Shown here: piece by piece, positions 25,801-39,917 of the stretch
Position numbering within the stretch: position 1 is the stretch's first letter
Layout of the letters: every line of letters starts with the position of its first letter
Origin: Baylisascaris procyonis
Taxonomy: Eukaryota > Nematoda > Chromadorea > Rhabditida > Ascarididae
Assembly: GCA_037389465.1 (NCBI GenBank)
Contig: JAZARR010000237.1
Location: 1,860,001-1,924,000 of the forward strand
DNA length: 64,000 nucleotides
Reading direction: 5' to 3'
Position numbers and translations under genes: made by a program
Notes under the pieces: model-generated
The model's input: the letters and a program-made list of their open reading frames with translations, nothing else
What the model was told of the DNA's origin: nothing
The model's database searches: none

Positions 25801-28800
25801 AAAATCTAATAAGTTTTGTTCTATTTTAGATTTATATGTGCGCGAAAGACGACGGCGGCCGGCAGCCTTCTATAGAAATATTACTGTCTCTATGCTCTAT
25901 GAAATGAACCTTAAACCACTGGTGTGCTATAAATGGGAAATACTTTAAGGGGAATATGCAAGATGTTCGTTAAAAAACTGGGTTTCCACCAATTAAGTTT
26001 CTTTTGGGAAATGCTGTATAATAGAGGGGATAGGGGAGGGAAGGGATTTTGGGGGGGGGGGGGTAGGGATAGGTAATTAAACTTCTAAATTCTTGCATCG
26101 GAAAAAATGGACGCAAGCTGCGTCAGTCACGTTATTGTATCGCATCATATCTAGTTAGCTTAGGAACACAGCAAACAGGAAGTATGATCCGCAGGTGAAA
26201 TTCTTTTGCAGTGCTAAAATTAGAAAGAAACACCTCTCAAATGGTTTGTATTATTAACTTTCTTATTGGACTTCATTCGGAGTGATGTATTGGTGTGTGG
26301 CAGTCGGTGTTGAGAGTTGTTGCTTGAGAGTGAATTTAAGGAGGAACTGCCATCGATATTGTACATTGCGATATGATTACGGCATTATATTGTTAATTTC
26401 AGTCATCGCTTGAATTAGAGTGACCTCAGAGAGAATCCCACTCGATGCTTGTGTCACCGCATTTGGCCTGGTTTGTTATCGGTGATATCTGCTACTGTTA
26501 TCAGTAATATCATTCGTCCCTCTTCTCTATGTTTGACGAAGGTTGATACTGTCGTAGATGTCTGCTCTTGCTGTTTTTTGTCAGCCGTTATTACTTTGGA
26601 GCGTATCTCATTCGGGTGGCACTGGGTCGATTTGTGAAACCGCAGTGTGCTACTCCGTTCTCTATAACAATTGGGTGGATTTCCCAGTGAAGTTGCTGAA
26701 TAATAGAAAAATTAAAAAATTCCGAAATTTCTTCCACCAGTTGTTTGCGTTTTTCAGTCATACAATTTTCACTGATCGATTAGAGTCACGTCAAATGGTC
26801 ATACATCGATTACAGTAAATTAAATTGTTTGCTTGGTTTTTGTGAGGAGGTAGGGGCTATGCTGTTGCGATTATGTTTTATAGTACTCGTATCGTGGGTC
26901 AATGCATCTCTTCAATGTGGCGTTCACTTTCTAGAAATCTACGCGGTTTTTACAATTTCTTGTTTCCAACCTGTATTTGAAAAAATTTTATAAACCAGCG
27001 TGGAAGAAATGCTTTTATTGTTCTAGTCTATTGGTTTGATAAGTGAAATAACTTGTTGAAATTGTGTACTTTGATGTTTAAAAAGATCTTTTTTCCATAG
27101 TATCTTTGCCTACGATTCTCTGGTATTAGAGTTATACTTCATAAATAGTCGTCAGCGGTTTAGCATTTTCACTGGATTGTCTTCCATCTAAGGATTCATA
27201 CGGGCAAGAATCCATGACATAAATTGATCTCTGGTTTCCTTAAAGTTCCAAGCTGGGTATAACACTAGGATTTTATACACCTTGTTTAGCATTTGGATGC
27301 ATTATCTATTCGGCACGCGTGCCTAATCAATTGCTGGTACTGGTCTATATGTCTAGTAAAAATTTACTGAGGCGATTTACCAGTGAGTTTCTCAATGGTT
27401 TCACAAATCGCTGTGTGCTACCCGTGTGGGCTTATGAGTTAAAACAAGGAATTGATATCCCTCCTTTGGAATAAATCGACCCGTCTAAGGTAGCATGCTA
27501 TTTTCAGTTGCTTACAGTGGATCCGACGTTGACGGCGCTTGGTCTTCCACCGTACCCGGCGTTGAGTGCGAATACCGATGCATCGAAAGTGGAAGAAATT
27601 CGACGCACTGTTTACGTGGGCAATCTACCAAAGGACTGCGATCCACAAGAAGTCATGCAATTCTTCAACAATAACATTGGAGAGGTACGTCAAGAAAGTG
27701 CATTCTCGTCATGTTTAGCGTAACAATATGCTTGGTGTTTGAAGGTCCTGAAATTAAGAACCAAAAGTTAAAGAACATTACAGAGCAGAAGCAATTTTGG
27801 GCTCATCGAAAAAGAAGAGATGAGGTAGAGATAGACCTGTGAAGCAGGAGATCCTTCTTGGAAATCTTTTTGACATTTCAATATATCCTTTCAAAGTCAC
27901 GTTTATTTTGTTATTCCGCCAACAAAGCCTGGTAAAATTTCCATCGCGGGTGATCTCCCAAACTGAATTCTTCTTTTGCCGAGCGCTTTCATAACTTGCA
28001 ACGCAAATTTTTAGCATAATTAGAGGGGTGTGATATGTTAAATCAAATTGTCTGGTAACGTCAGTGGATGAAATTGTCTGGGTTAGATGTAAACGAATAG
28101 ACTCATAATTTCTTTAAATAACTTCTTTTCGCTCCTTCAACTTTTTTATGCAGCATGTCGCATTAGGCAAAACGTGGATGAGGGACAATTAGTGGGGGGG
28201 GGTAGATTGATAATGACCACGGTTTTTCAAGAAGTGGTATTTTGCCGAGTTTTCAACCACTGGCTGGAGTAATTTATCTTGCTGACATTCGGCTAAATTT
28301 CAAACCAACCGTTCCCCTCATCCTTTTCCAATTATCTGATTTCGCTTTGAGCGATCTGTAATCTTGAATAGAACATCGATTATTACAGGTGATGTATTTA
28401 CGTATGGCAGCGGGCAATGAAAATTTACTATGTGCATATGCATATGTCGAGTTTACGAATCAACCAACAGTGCCGATTGCCGTACAAAATAATGGTATCG
28501 AATTCCAGGGCAGATGTCTACGGTATGTCTCTAATTTTGGAGTTCATTGCTGAATTGTGCAGTGTATTTACGCTTTTTTTCACTCTTGCCTTCCGCTGTT
28601 TCACTTCTTCATTTTACCTGTACGGGAATAATTTTTATTTTTCTTTACTCTTCGGAGGATAAAATTTTTCTTTTGCACCGCATAGACAGTATAAACTCTC
28701 GATTGGGACAAGTTGGTGCTCTTTAGAAAGTCCTTGGTGAGCAAGAACGTTTGTTGATGGCTGATTTTTGATATACATTGAGATGTCCAGCAGATCTGGC

Positions 28801-31800
28801 GTTGGGCGAGGTAAAACGACTGGAAATATATCCCAAATTAGAGAACAAATAAAAATTAGTTTGTGGGGACAATATGTGCAGGAGGAAATGTTCGTTAGTG
28901 TGCGCACGGCTGTTCGCTGATGCGTTTTCCTACTCCAGTTCTCTCTTTAACAGTGTAGGTATTCAGTAATGTGTTTTTCCATCAGCGGTTACTTTGCGCT
29001 TTTGAGTAGCTTCTTGCAAATTCGGTTATTCGATTGTGTTAGTGAGCTGTGTGCAATAGAAATGATTTATTGATTGGTCTTAAATGAAGTTTGGTTGTAA
29101 ATAAAGGCACTGCGATTGAGACTAGCAGTTGATGCAAAAAGGCCTCAAATCCAGAACTTGTTGAAAATATTGAAGTGATTTTAAGTTCATGGAACTAGTT
29201 AGTTGCATTTGCAGTATTCAACATTCCCGTGTCGCAATAATAAAACCGGAGCGTAAAACCACCGATATGGCGCTCCAAGAGGTCGAAGAGGCTATTCGGG
29301 TCAATCAAAACCCCGAAAAGTCATCTAGTGCCCTCAGCAAACTGAATCAAGGACTAGGTTAGTGCTATTTAAGAAGTTTACATGTTTACTTTCATTTATT
29401 TGTTCGTTTTTTGATACGCTTATTAGTTTATTATTAAAGTTCATACCAGCGCAATGTTGTCGCCTTTGTATGACGATTGGATGTGTGAGGAATCCGATCG
29501 ATTGTTTTTATAAGTTGCATGTGCACATAGAGACAGTTGCACGAAGGCAGCATCATTATAAAATACCATAGGATACATATTACAAATGCGTGATGCAAAG
29601 GCAAAAATATTGTTAGAGAGGGGCTGATAGAGGACCTAAAATGCTCGAAATGGTTTGTCTATTTGCTTTTTTGTGTTTTATTTGTTTTGGGCTTAGGTTT
29701 CGATTGATTTTAGGCATCGATCGAGCCTATTCCCCAATACGACGCTCGCTATCGCCGATTCGCCGTCGCAGCAGATCGCGTGACAGGAGGAGGCGATCTC
29801 GTTCTAGATCAAGGTTATTTTGTTGTATGCTTGCGTCTATGCGATATCCTAAATTTTTTGCTTGGTTATCGCATTGTTGTCAATCGGATTACATATCCTT
29901 ATATTAGAGGCATGATAGACCAATTTGAGGACAGACGGCTGGAAGAGAAGTGAATGTCGAAAAAATACGAATTATTTGAAAAGAAGAAAATCGAAAACCC
30001 TAACTAGCTCTGTGTTTAGTTGCTGTTGTTACCTGGATGAAATTAACGCGTAGAGGTTCATAGAGTAAGTTTCGATATTTTTAACTTCTGAACTGTCTCA
30101 AAAATCGGCAAAAGAAGGTTTTTGAGTGAAAAATCTTCCTCTTCGATCTTGTCCAAAAAAACTTTTAAATGAAAGATTTGAAGCTAATTGCAAATTTCAT
30201 AGATCCTAAAGTTCTAAAAAATTGGCATTCGCTTTTTGAACCTGCAGCGTTGTTCGAACCCATAGTTTGAGCCCAGAAAAAATTGATAATATCAATGTGA
30301 TCGGCTTTGAACAGCTTTCTTTGATATCGAGGCTAAGTCGGAGACAAGTCATTCTTCAAAGTTCATCCCTTCATCGCCTTTTTGAGAGACAAGGGGCCGT
30401 AAGTTACCTTTTTTTGTTGATAGTTGTGCATTTCTTCAGTTTTTCATAAATGGGCTAGTAGTGGACTACATGACTAGAGGACTGCAGGATGTGTATCTGA
30501 TGATTACTGTCTGCCTGTGGCTACACCGATAATGGGGTTGCTGCTGAAGATGCGTATTGAAGTTTGAAATGACCAATTAATATATGGGTAAAGTGAGGGA
30601 AATGTTTGCTTCTGGAAGCTGTCGCACTGATCAGTGCGGAGGTGGTGAGTGAACTGCGTAAAGTGGATTAAATTCCTCAAAAGCCGCTAGAGAAGATATG
30701 AGTTGTTGTTGCATTTGCTGTGTGTGAGTGCCTTTTTTCCTTTTGTCTATTCGTGTCGCGCAGACTCTCTGGGATTGTGTAACAAATGAGCACTTCTCAG
30801 GTCTTGGATCTTTCAATAGATTCCGCGAGTCCCATTTTTGTCCTGAAAGGACAAATGGGCTATCCTGAAATCCTGGAGCGAGAGTCCGAACCTATTCACC
30901 ATATACACAAGCATGCGCGTGCACCTAGTTAAGCAAAGAATGATACACCTTCCAGTCCAAGCCAAGTGAGGAAAAGGATCATATCAATTTTCATTGTAAT
31001 CTCATTTGCGAACCGAACAGATTCGGGATCGGAAATATGAGGTTTCGCCGAAGACGGGAACTTCCCTCTGAGTCATTTCCTCATTCCATGCCCATCGATG
31101 GAGGCATAGGAGGATCTGAACTATCGGCTAGGTTAGGCGAATCAGAGCGCAGCAGCTTGGGATGGGGGGGGGGAGGCCACATTTCTTCACTCGTCCTAGG
31201 CGTAAAGATGTAGTTTTGAAGGGTTTGAGAAGTAATGATGCGCAATAATTTAAGAAGTGGTCGCTTGCATGCCTCACGACTGTATGGATTTGTGTTAAAT
31301 AAAAGCGATCGGGACTGCCTTTAATGCAGATACGTAAATTGCTTAGAAACGATCGCGATGACCATTTTACTGCTGATGAGTCTTTAAGTCTCTAAAGGCA
31401 CTTTAAATAAAGCAAAGCTTCCCGTTAAATTCGTGGAGATTCACACAACGACTGCAGATAGATGCAATTCGCCGTCTGTAGCTAAGTGATGATTTTTATT
31501 TTAATCGAATGCTTTTAAAATATCATTCATGTTCTCATTCGTAAGTGATTCGTTTCGACAATGATCGGGAAATGATTGTTTCAGGGTGAATCTCGTTGTA
31601 AAGAACATAGGGAGTAGCGAGGATTCGTTAGAATTTTTCCATTCACATTTTGCTACACCGTTTATGAGGGAATAAAAAGTTCCTTTTCTTTCGTTGTTCT
31701 CAAATTTATGAATTGGAATCGTACGTGTTGCTTGGTGGGCGGTCGTGTTTGATAAAATGTTTTTTTTTATTTTTAGGTCCCGACGTCGGCGCAGCCGTTC

Positions 31801-34800
31801 CAGGGACCGCAGGAGTCGTTCACGGTACGCTGGCATAATTGTTGTGAAAGGTCTTACAACTAGTAGATGGAATTTTATTAGCAATGCTTCCTTTGGCACT
31901 TTTTTTTTGGCACTTTTCGTTTAAAAAGGCAATCATTTCGCTTCGTTCTACGTTTATTGCACTCATCGAAGTAAAAAAAAAAAAAAAAAAATGGCGAGCA
32001 TAAATAAGCACTGCTTTTCCGTCTTCTTGGCGCTACCTTTCCCTCCTTCTCGAACTGCTTCCTTCCTCGTAGTCAAAGATTGTATTCAAGGCAACTGAAA
32101 AATTGAGGAAACAAGAACGCGTACGAAAGAAATTGTGGAATGATGAAGATAGTGCAACGCGATATCGGCAGATAAAAATAAGCGAGATGGGGTCAGAATT
32201 ACCTCAGGAGATGTTAGTTGTGCGTAGCTTTGAAAATGCGGCAACGTTATTGTTGCACATATGCACGCTATTTATGCATTTTTTGCCTGTAAATTCTTCG
32301 CTCGTTTACCGTTAAATGAATATGATCAAAACTGTTTATAGTGACCGTCGGCGGCCTTCACGTTCACGTGATCGAGATAAACGTCGTTCTCGGTCTAAGG
32401 ATCGCAAAGACAAGGTTATTCTTCGTTCACTTGCTTAATCAGACAATTAAATTCCTGCTTCGGCAGTTGTTTTTAGCGCGTTTTTCAATGTCAGTGAGAT
32501 CTGTTTCAATAGGATATTAGGTTTTGGAGTTATGCTCTAAAAGAAACAAGACAGGGACCTTGAGGGTTTTTATATGGACCGCTTAAATAGATAGAGACGA
32601 CTACTTCGTTTTGTCTTCATGCGGCAGTAAATTACGGAGCGTTTGTTTGTGTTGTTCCAGAACAGTTCCACAAAATGCAGAAATTAGTTGTGAAGGATAG
32701 CTAATGAGATAATTTCTGTCTTTTGAGTTTTAAGGAATATGCGAACTTTAGCGGTACATTTTGTATTGGCGATAGGCAAGCTGATGAAGTGATTGCCTCA
32801 TTGATAGGGGACTACAAGCTGTGGCGGCTGCACTGACTGATCGGTCTGTCTACTAGTTTGTTTAATTGTTTATTTATTTGTTTGTTTTGTTCGAGTTTTA
32901 ATTTATGCTTTATCTTGAGGTGGTCGTTTATTATGGCTAAAATGTACTCTCCAATTTTCTGAATGGAAATATCGATTTTGGTTTTGGATTGTCGGTAAAT
33001 TTATGAAGGTGACATTGTGGTTTCGATTGGAGGTTGGTCATCACCACGTTTATTCAAAATCTTGCTTTCGTGGTCAGTTGTTTACGTGTTGTATGTTCAG
33101 GATCGTCGCGGAAAAGACAAAGACAGAGGAAAGGATAAAGATAAAGAGAAGAAGGAGCCGAAGCGCAGTCGAAGCAAAACGCCCAAAAGAAAGGAGGAGA
33201 AGGACAAGGATAAGGTAATAAGGCCCTTTCTGCTAGTGAGTAAATTGTGTTTGTTTGTTTGTTTGTTTTTGTAGAGATTTGGCTCTTGAAGCCTCACTCA
33301 AGGGATAGCAACTAAATTAGGGGATTCTGAGGTAAATGGAAACACAGGTTTTCTTTATACGAGAGGGAATATGTGTAGGGAATGTGAAATTCTTCGATGG
33401 TGCGATTTGAATTGAATTCTTTGGACGCACTGTGGGAAGAAACTGTTCCACTGCGCGTTAGGTCCAAAAAAAAAAACCCTTTTCTTTTCTCAGAAATAGG
33501 GATTCCGCTGTTTTCATGGAAAAGGTAGGCTTGTCTTCATTGATTTTGTTTTGTTGGTTATGCCCATGAGGCGAAATGGAGTTATGTTCACGTGAAATAA
33601 TGCTGCTTTATGATATATGTGCCAGCTGTTATGGCTGTCAGTTCTGATGCAGAATAGTAGAGAGTCAGAGAATGGAATTCCTCTTCCATCATCGCAGTAA
33701 GTTTCTAATGTGATAAGTTATTGCTTTGGCATGGAAATGATTTCGAAGAGTGTGGTCTTTACCGGATTGCGTACTGTATTTTGGTAATTGTAGGCGTGAA
33801 GGACACTTTTTTTCACTTAACTAGACCACCGTCATCGGTTGGCACCGTTTAAGTGGTTCACTTTGTTGATGCTCTTTTTTCTTTTATTAGTAAGGCTTTC
33901 CTTGAAGAAAATGCCAACTGAGAAGCAATTTTAAGCAATCTGTTTTTGTGATGTTTGTGTACTATGCTGCTATTGTATTTATATTCCTGTGCTTATAAGT
34001 GCCGACTAGCCTTGCCTCAGGGAATCGAAGTACTGGTAGTCTAACCTCCAAATTGTTGACATTCGACGACTTTTGGACCAGATTTTCGAGTCGGCTGATG
34101 CAATACATCGAGTTGGGACTAAAGAGCAGATACAGTTGTGCGGCTAGGGCAGCAGGGAATTGATGGGAACAGTTCAGTGTAGCTATGCTTTGTTCCAGGA
34201 AAATCAGTAGGAGCAGCAGAATATGCCCAGATCGAGGTTGAACCTAAGGTTTCATGTTGCACTTCTCTTTCTACTTCCAGTCTTTTGCCTTATTTCCAAG
34301 CTCTGCGCTTTCTTAGCTAAAGTGATCTTTTGGGATGCCCAATCAATTTTTGGGCAAAATTGCCAAGTCGGGAACTCTGGTAACTTCCGAGTCTGACAGT
34401 TGAATTGGAATCGTCAGTTAGTTTTTGAACCAAACCTCTCCATCACGGCCTTAATTACATCTGAATTGGGAAATGCCCATCATTTTTTGTCGTGAGGCAG
34501 CACTAATGCCTACTAGGACAACTGATTGCCACACATTCCATCGATTTTTTGCAGGCCATCCGCAGGTTCATCCCCTTGTATTGCCCGAACGGCATTCTGT
34601 CGTCATTCTTTGAGAGAGTTCTTTCAATTAGAACCTTAGTTTATTGTTTTCAGAATCGGAAGAAGGAAAAGGAGAGGGAAAGTGAACGGAAGAAGGATAA
34701 GGAAAAGGATAAGAGACGCGAGAGTAAAAGTGAGAAAAGTCGCCGAGAGAAGGAGAAAGAGGCTGATAAAAAGAGCTCGAAGGACAAAGAGGAACGTGAA

Positions 34801-37155
34801 GAAAAGAGTAGGAGGAGAAGTGTGAGTACAAAGACTGCTCCAGCGAGAACAGACGTGAAGTTGCAAATCGAAGATGTTAGTTTACGCTTCTTTTTTCCAC
34901 GGTAACTCTGAAAAAAGAAGATCATTCTAGTTTGCATTTTTGGTAACTATCTGATTTTAAGGGATCATTTCTTAATTTCGATTCCAGGTTGATTTCAGGT
35001 TCAAAGCGTTCTTTTCTTTGCCACCAGACTGTTTTTATTTTTGAGCGGAAGGAAGGGAAAAATTCGTGTGTCGGTATAATACCTCCTCATTCTAGAACTA
35101 TCTGATTCATATTGTACAAGTTCTTTTCACATATATAGGAAGTGATCAATTTTTGAACCAAGGATGAGTAATTGTAAGTTCCAATCAAATGCTGCATAGA
35201 GGAGATGCGTTTGAAATCGAAGCGATATCTAATGCTTAACTTATGCTGCTCGATTTCTAGGCATTATTATTGTTATCGGCCCCACATCTAACTGTCGTCT
35301 TTTTTTTCGATTGCATTATCTAATTTTAGTTATTGCTCATATTATTGAGAGGTTGATGAGTTCTTTTGAGCTGAGATATTGCTCATGAAAAACGAAATAT
35401 TCATATGTGGAAAATAGCTGCTAATGAAATATCTCTCAATGAATAAGTGGAAATATAACGATCGTTAGGAATGGCCTTCCTGTTAGTAATCGCATTTGTC
35501 TTGTGAAGAGACTGGAATATCAAAACTGCTTGTGAAATTATCACATATATTTTATCTGAGCACATTTTTGGCCTTTGTATTGTTTTGCTACATTGTTAGC
35601 TTATCAAAATATTGTGAAGAAAAAACTAAGTCAACTGACTGTTCGGGTTAGACACTTCGAGAAATATTCAACTCTAGGGAAGGTTAGACATAGTATTGGC
35701 TGTATTTTCAATGAGTGAAGCGGATAGATCAATGAGGCTTTCATAACGGTTCTTAAGGGCGAAGGAATGGAAATGGATGTGGCGGCATCCAGCACTGAAG
35801 AATCGAGGATAAGAGAGCGCCTCTTGGAGAAGGTGATGGCGAGGAATGGCGGCAGTAAGAAGGAGGAAGACGATGAGTCGAGCGAGCGCAAGGATGAAGA
35901 TGACGAAGAAAAGTAGGCTGATCATTTTTTAATGCGCTTCCATAGCTCAATTTTTTTACATTTGCAAATTGAATTGTATCAATGTTCTCTATGCTTGTGG
36001 GTATCTATTTCTCGGTCCGGTGGTTTCAACTTTGCAATCACACGTCCTGAAATTACGGAATTTGCGAAGTGTTCTCTACGTCATAAAGCTGTGGGCATAG
36101 AGTTCACACTCATCCATCGAAGTCGAAAGAAGTTATAAACTCTTGAAGATGTCAGAAAATTTTCCACACGTTTTGCATCTGATCAATTTTTCTATTTTGT
36201 TTTGATCTCACTGAACAACAACAAAAAAAAAGATTCTTTTGTGGTGGTTTGTAAAAGCAATCGGATCATTTAAACTACGAAAGCATTACGGCAAATATTT
36301 TGTTATTGATTAAACTATGAAAATGGTTGATTGGGTAAGCGGGGTGCAAAAACGCATTTCTTGCAAGCGTATTTGATGCGCTTTCCCACTTTGCTGTTGT
36401 TTTCCTTTTTTAAAGGAGATCTGTTTAAAGGATGGCATATTGTCTGTAAAGGTTCTAACTATTGGGAAATTTGGGTCATTTTCATATTTTTGGTTTAGTA
36501 TCTCATGTTTTATTGTACTCTGTTCAGTCATGTAACATTGTTCTTTTTCCAGAAAGGGGTGTTTTTTGTTTGTTGCAAGAAATGTTAACAGTTGCTTTTA
36601 TAGCTCTTGATCAGGGGGTATACTTCCCTTATCGATTAGTCGTATTCAACCTGCAAGTGAGATTTCTAAATTGAAGCAGTGCACCTGCATCTCTTATGTG
36701 GGAGATATATAATTCAGGCCGACCACGTAATCTTTTACATTAGCGTTTTCGAAGTCTTTACCATGGTAAAGTGCGGAAAAGGTTGAATCCGGGTGGATTA
36801 CCATCCGTCCTAAACAGACCGGAAATTATCCAGTAGGCTCATATCGTTGTGTCACCCAAGGCAACTACATATAGTGATGAAGTTGAAGGGACGGTACCTT
36901 CAGTAGGAACGGTGAAGCGACAGTTAAAATGATGTGCTTAATTGTACCCACGAATTACTTGTGATTGCAGTTGGTGATGCCTTATTCTGGTTTAAGTTAA
37001 TCGTGACGTTTTTGAATGATAAGAGGATTCTTGTTTCAAGAGAGGACGAGAATCGAGCGGCTAGCGATGAAGAGGGTTCTCCGAGAAGAAAGAAAAATAG
37101 GCTACGACAAAGTTCATCGTCATCAACAAGCTCGCCTTCCTCGGACTCGGATTAA
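22852..37155 (+). CDS. rsp-7: SREK1/RSP-7-like SR-related splicing factor
   Basis: This is a complete 13-exon gene for a nuclear RNA-binding splicing regulator of the SREK1 (SRrp86) family. Exons: 22852-22968, 23922-24075, 24546-24664, 27508-27684, 28389-28522, 29215-29357, 29714-29813, 31777-31824, 32342-32414, 33101-33214, 34654-34875, 35758-35912, 37041-37155. Phases agree throughout and give 556 residues. RRM1 (about 8-90) has RNP2-like LHVSNI and RNP1-like KFAYVKFE; RRM2 (about 163-240) has VYVGNL and AYAYVEF, then IIKPERK. An RS domain (about 284-370) is followed by a Lys/Glu/Arg-rich charged region (about 370-470) and an acidic, Ser-rich end (SSSSSTSSPSSDSD). Two RRMs followed by RS and then EK-rich sequence is the SREK1 layout. 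Exons 4, 8, 10 and 11 are frame-neutral. The exon 12 acceptor (TTCTTAAG) is weak. Confidence 0.92.
24665..27507 (+). other. Intron 3 of the rsp-7-like gene
   Basis: This 2.8-kb intron is the longest of the gene. It contains a run of 13 G at 26051-26063 and short AT-rich open frames without splice-site support. I see no gene or strong repeat in it. Confidence 0.6.
29814..31776 (+). other. Intron 7 of the rsp-7-like gene
   Basis: This 2-kb intron separates two exons of the RS domain. It holds a small hairpin at 30831-30859 (CCCATTTTTGTCC against GGACAAATGGG with a four-base loop) and a run of 10 G near 31164. I see no coding potential. Confidence 0.5.
36059..36413. repeat. Inverted duplication, segment B (left copy, inside rsp-7 intron 12)
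   Basis: This segment lies wholly within the intron between exons 12 and 13 of the rsp-7-like gene. It reappears reverse-complemented at 62449-62788, somewhat more diverged than segment C and with at least one short indel. Because it is intron sequence, its presence in the right arm marks that arm as derived from a copy of this gene region. Confidence 0.85.
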
Positions 37156-39910
37156 CATTTGCTAACGTTTAATGACGTTTGGAACGTTTCGACTCGTTTG
37201 TTGTATTTGCAAAGAGAATTGGTTTATTCATTGTCGACGCTGGCTAAAGAGTAGATGGAAGAGTGGTTAACGCATGTTTGCCACGAGTCGGGTCATTGGT
37301 ACTGTTACTGTCTCCGTTGTTATGCTTATGGGAACTTATGGCTGGTTTGTGTGGGAACTGCTCTTAGGTTATCGGAACAAGAATTGAATACTTGGCTTGA
37401 GATGTTAGTGGATTTTGACTGGAAATTGCAGGTTGGAAGTTTTACTTGTACTGCTCACTTCAGCAAGATGATTTGTGGGGTTTCTTTCTTTTTGCCTTGC
37501 AAACATCGTGCACGTCTCTAGGATTAGTTAGTTGATGTTTATGAGATCTCGTTGCTGAGGTGGATGACAGTGGTTAATTTTCTTCCTCTCATATTTCTTG
37601 CTTTTTTTGTTGTGCGTTTTCTGATATGTGCTTCATAGTGTTTGTTATGTAGAAAAATGTTAAGTTATTGAAAAAAAGTGTAGAAAATTCATCTCAACGC
37701 GGATGTTGAGGAACCAATTTCGTTGCGTTAAAGTTGGGTTGGAATAAGTAGAGTGCTTTTCAACGTTCAGTAAATTTTATATGTTCTTATTCGTTGCTGT
37801 TACTGTTGATTTTATATATTGTGTGGTGAGTTTGTATTCTATTAGGCTTTGCTAACTAGATCATTGCAGTACTTAGTTGAATGTGCTGAGAGTTTCCATT
37901 GTAAATCGTGCTATTGAGAGTTTCCAGTTGTAAATGGTGTATGTTTCAATGATGGAGTCTATGTGTGTGCGTGCCCAGTATGAACGGTTTCGATGCTCTT
38001 CGCAGTTCTGCCACACAGTGCCTGCTACTCTGCTCGTCTCTAATTTCTGTGACGTTTGGCACTTGAGATGCATAAAAAACCGACTGCATGTGAGCTGCAT
38101 GAGGCTCTTCTGCGGTCGAGCGCATTTTGCAGAAAAGTTAAGACAAATGCGCAGTTTTCCCTAAGAGGAGGGGAATTTATTTTCGTTTTTCCTTAGTTGG
38201 GGATCATGACTGCCGGATGTCAGGCATCAATACCGGGTTCCTCAGTTGATGCGTTATGGCTTGAAAGTGTTCATACACCTTGATCATCTACGTTCGTACA
38301 AAGGCCTTGCAAAAGGACGATCGGGGCCACACACACTTTCCTCTTTGTCCACTTCCTTTGTCGACGAAAGTGAAGTGCCGCTAAGCTGTCATATTTGCGA
38401 TTTTGAAATTTGCATATTCTAATATATTTTTAAGTTGATATGTTGCGATTTTTAAATGCTTATGTGCTAATCAATTTTTGAATTAATATGTTATGATTTC
38501 GGAATTTTTATTCTTTTGCGATCCTAAGCTGATGTATAGCTATTATTCCGATTATAAAATGTGCGCGTATCATTTACTGACTTATTTGTTGCCATTTCTA
38601 CATGTGTCCGTTTTTTGTCTTACATTGTCCGATTTCTATTACCTTTAATTTTATATATGAAATAAATAAGGTGGCTAGCAAATGTGATGCTTGATTTGTT
38701 AGAAATGCGTCCACCGACACAACTATTACTTTTGATCATTTGCTTTCTTATTCGACTGACTTGCATTGCGTTCCTTGCATATCATATGGTTAGCTGAGAT
38801 CCTCGATGCGGCAGTTAGTTGGTACTTTTGTAACCGTTTTGTTTGCATACGCTGAGGAGAGGATTTGAGTGTTAACTAGACGAGTTTGGGTTGGATGTGA
38901 CGCTGATTTTGCGGTTACCATCACAAAGGAAAGTAGTGCCTGGGGACCAGCTTTCTTAAGTAGATTTTTTTTCACTATGTTCGTGATTGTCAATATTTAA
39001 TTTCTTCAGTATAAAAGCGTTTCATCTGTTTTTCCCTCCTCTTCAAAAAACGTTCTCCACGCCTGTTGAATTTTAAATCCCAAATGTTCGTATCAAATCG
39101 GGTCGATTTTATCAGCGAATACTGTGGTTAGCAGATGTCCTCAGAGCTGCTCAACCTTCCGTGATCGACAAATCAAGTCGTTGGGCTTCACTGTTTGAAT
39201 TTGGCGCTCCGAGTAGAGCTGTTAAATATTTTTAAGTTTTTGATCGTTAAAGACAGCACTGGTGTGCAACTAGGGAGGCATATTCTACCTTCATTTTATG
39301 ATTTGATGGAGGAGGAGGGGAGGTGGTACAGGTTTTTGCTTGCGAGGCGGCATTCGTGAAATCTGAACGTAGGACCTCTGAAAGGAATCTTCTGTTAGTG
39401 TGATGTAATTGTGTGCGATGTGGCAGTACGGATAATGCTCGTGGGTGCGTACGTGTTTTGAAAATGTTTGGTGTTAATGTTTTTGTTTGCAAGGGCGTTG
39501 ACGAAGTGAGCACCTGCGAAAATCTGAACCTATAACGAAGAGAGAAGAGAACGGGGGGAGAGGGGGGAGTGGCCAGAAATGAAATAGCAGTTATTCGAAT
39601 TGAAAAGAATTATGAGAAGAAGAGTAACTGGCAACTCCACGCTTTAACAGATGAAAGGTGAAGTGAAAAATTATGTAGGAGAGGCAGCACATATTTGCCC
39701 AAAGAATTATGCAACCAACTTGGTTTATCTTTCTGTAGCCTTCAATGGATCTAGTGAGTGCGGCAGCATGATGAGTACGCATAGCCTTTGTAATGGGACA
39801 TAGTTTTTCGTTGGAATTTTAGCTCCAGTAGGATCATTTAAGAAAAACGACAGCTTCTGTTGGAAAAAGTAAACGAAACCCAAATGTACAATAAGTCGAC
39901 ATAGGCAGTA
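37156..39910. other. Intergenic region between rsp-7-like and MECR genes
   Basis: About 2.8 kb that must hold the rsp-7 3' UTR and the MECR promoter. An AATAAATAA cluster at 38661 is a possible polyadenylation signal but lies 1.5 kb past the stop codon. All but the first 244 bp is duplicated in the right arm. No coding sequence is recognised. Confidence 0.5.
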
Positions 39911-39917
39911 CTTTCAG
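39911..39917 (+). promoter_or_regulatory. Acceptor directly abutting the MECR start codon
   Basis: CTTTCAG is followed immediately by the ATG of the MECR gene. If this is the spliced-leader site, the mature mRNA would have no gene-encoded 5' UTR. The same sequence is kept in the right-arm copy. Confidence 0.45.
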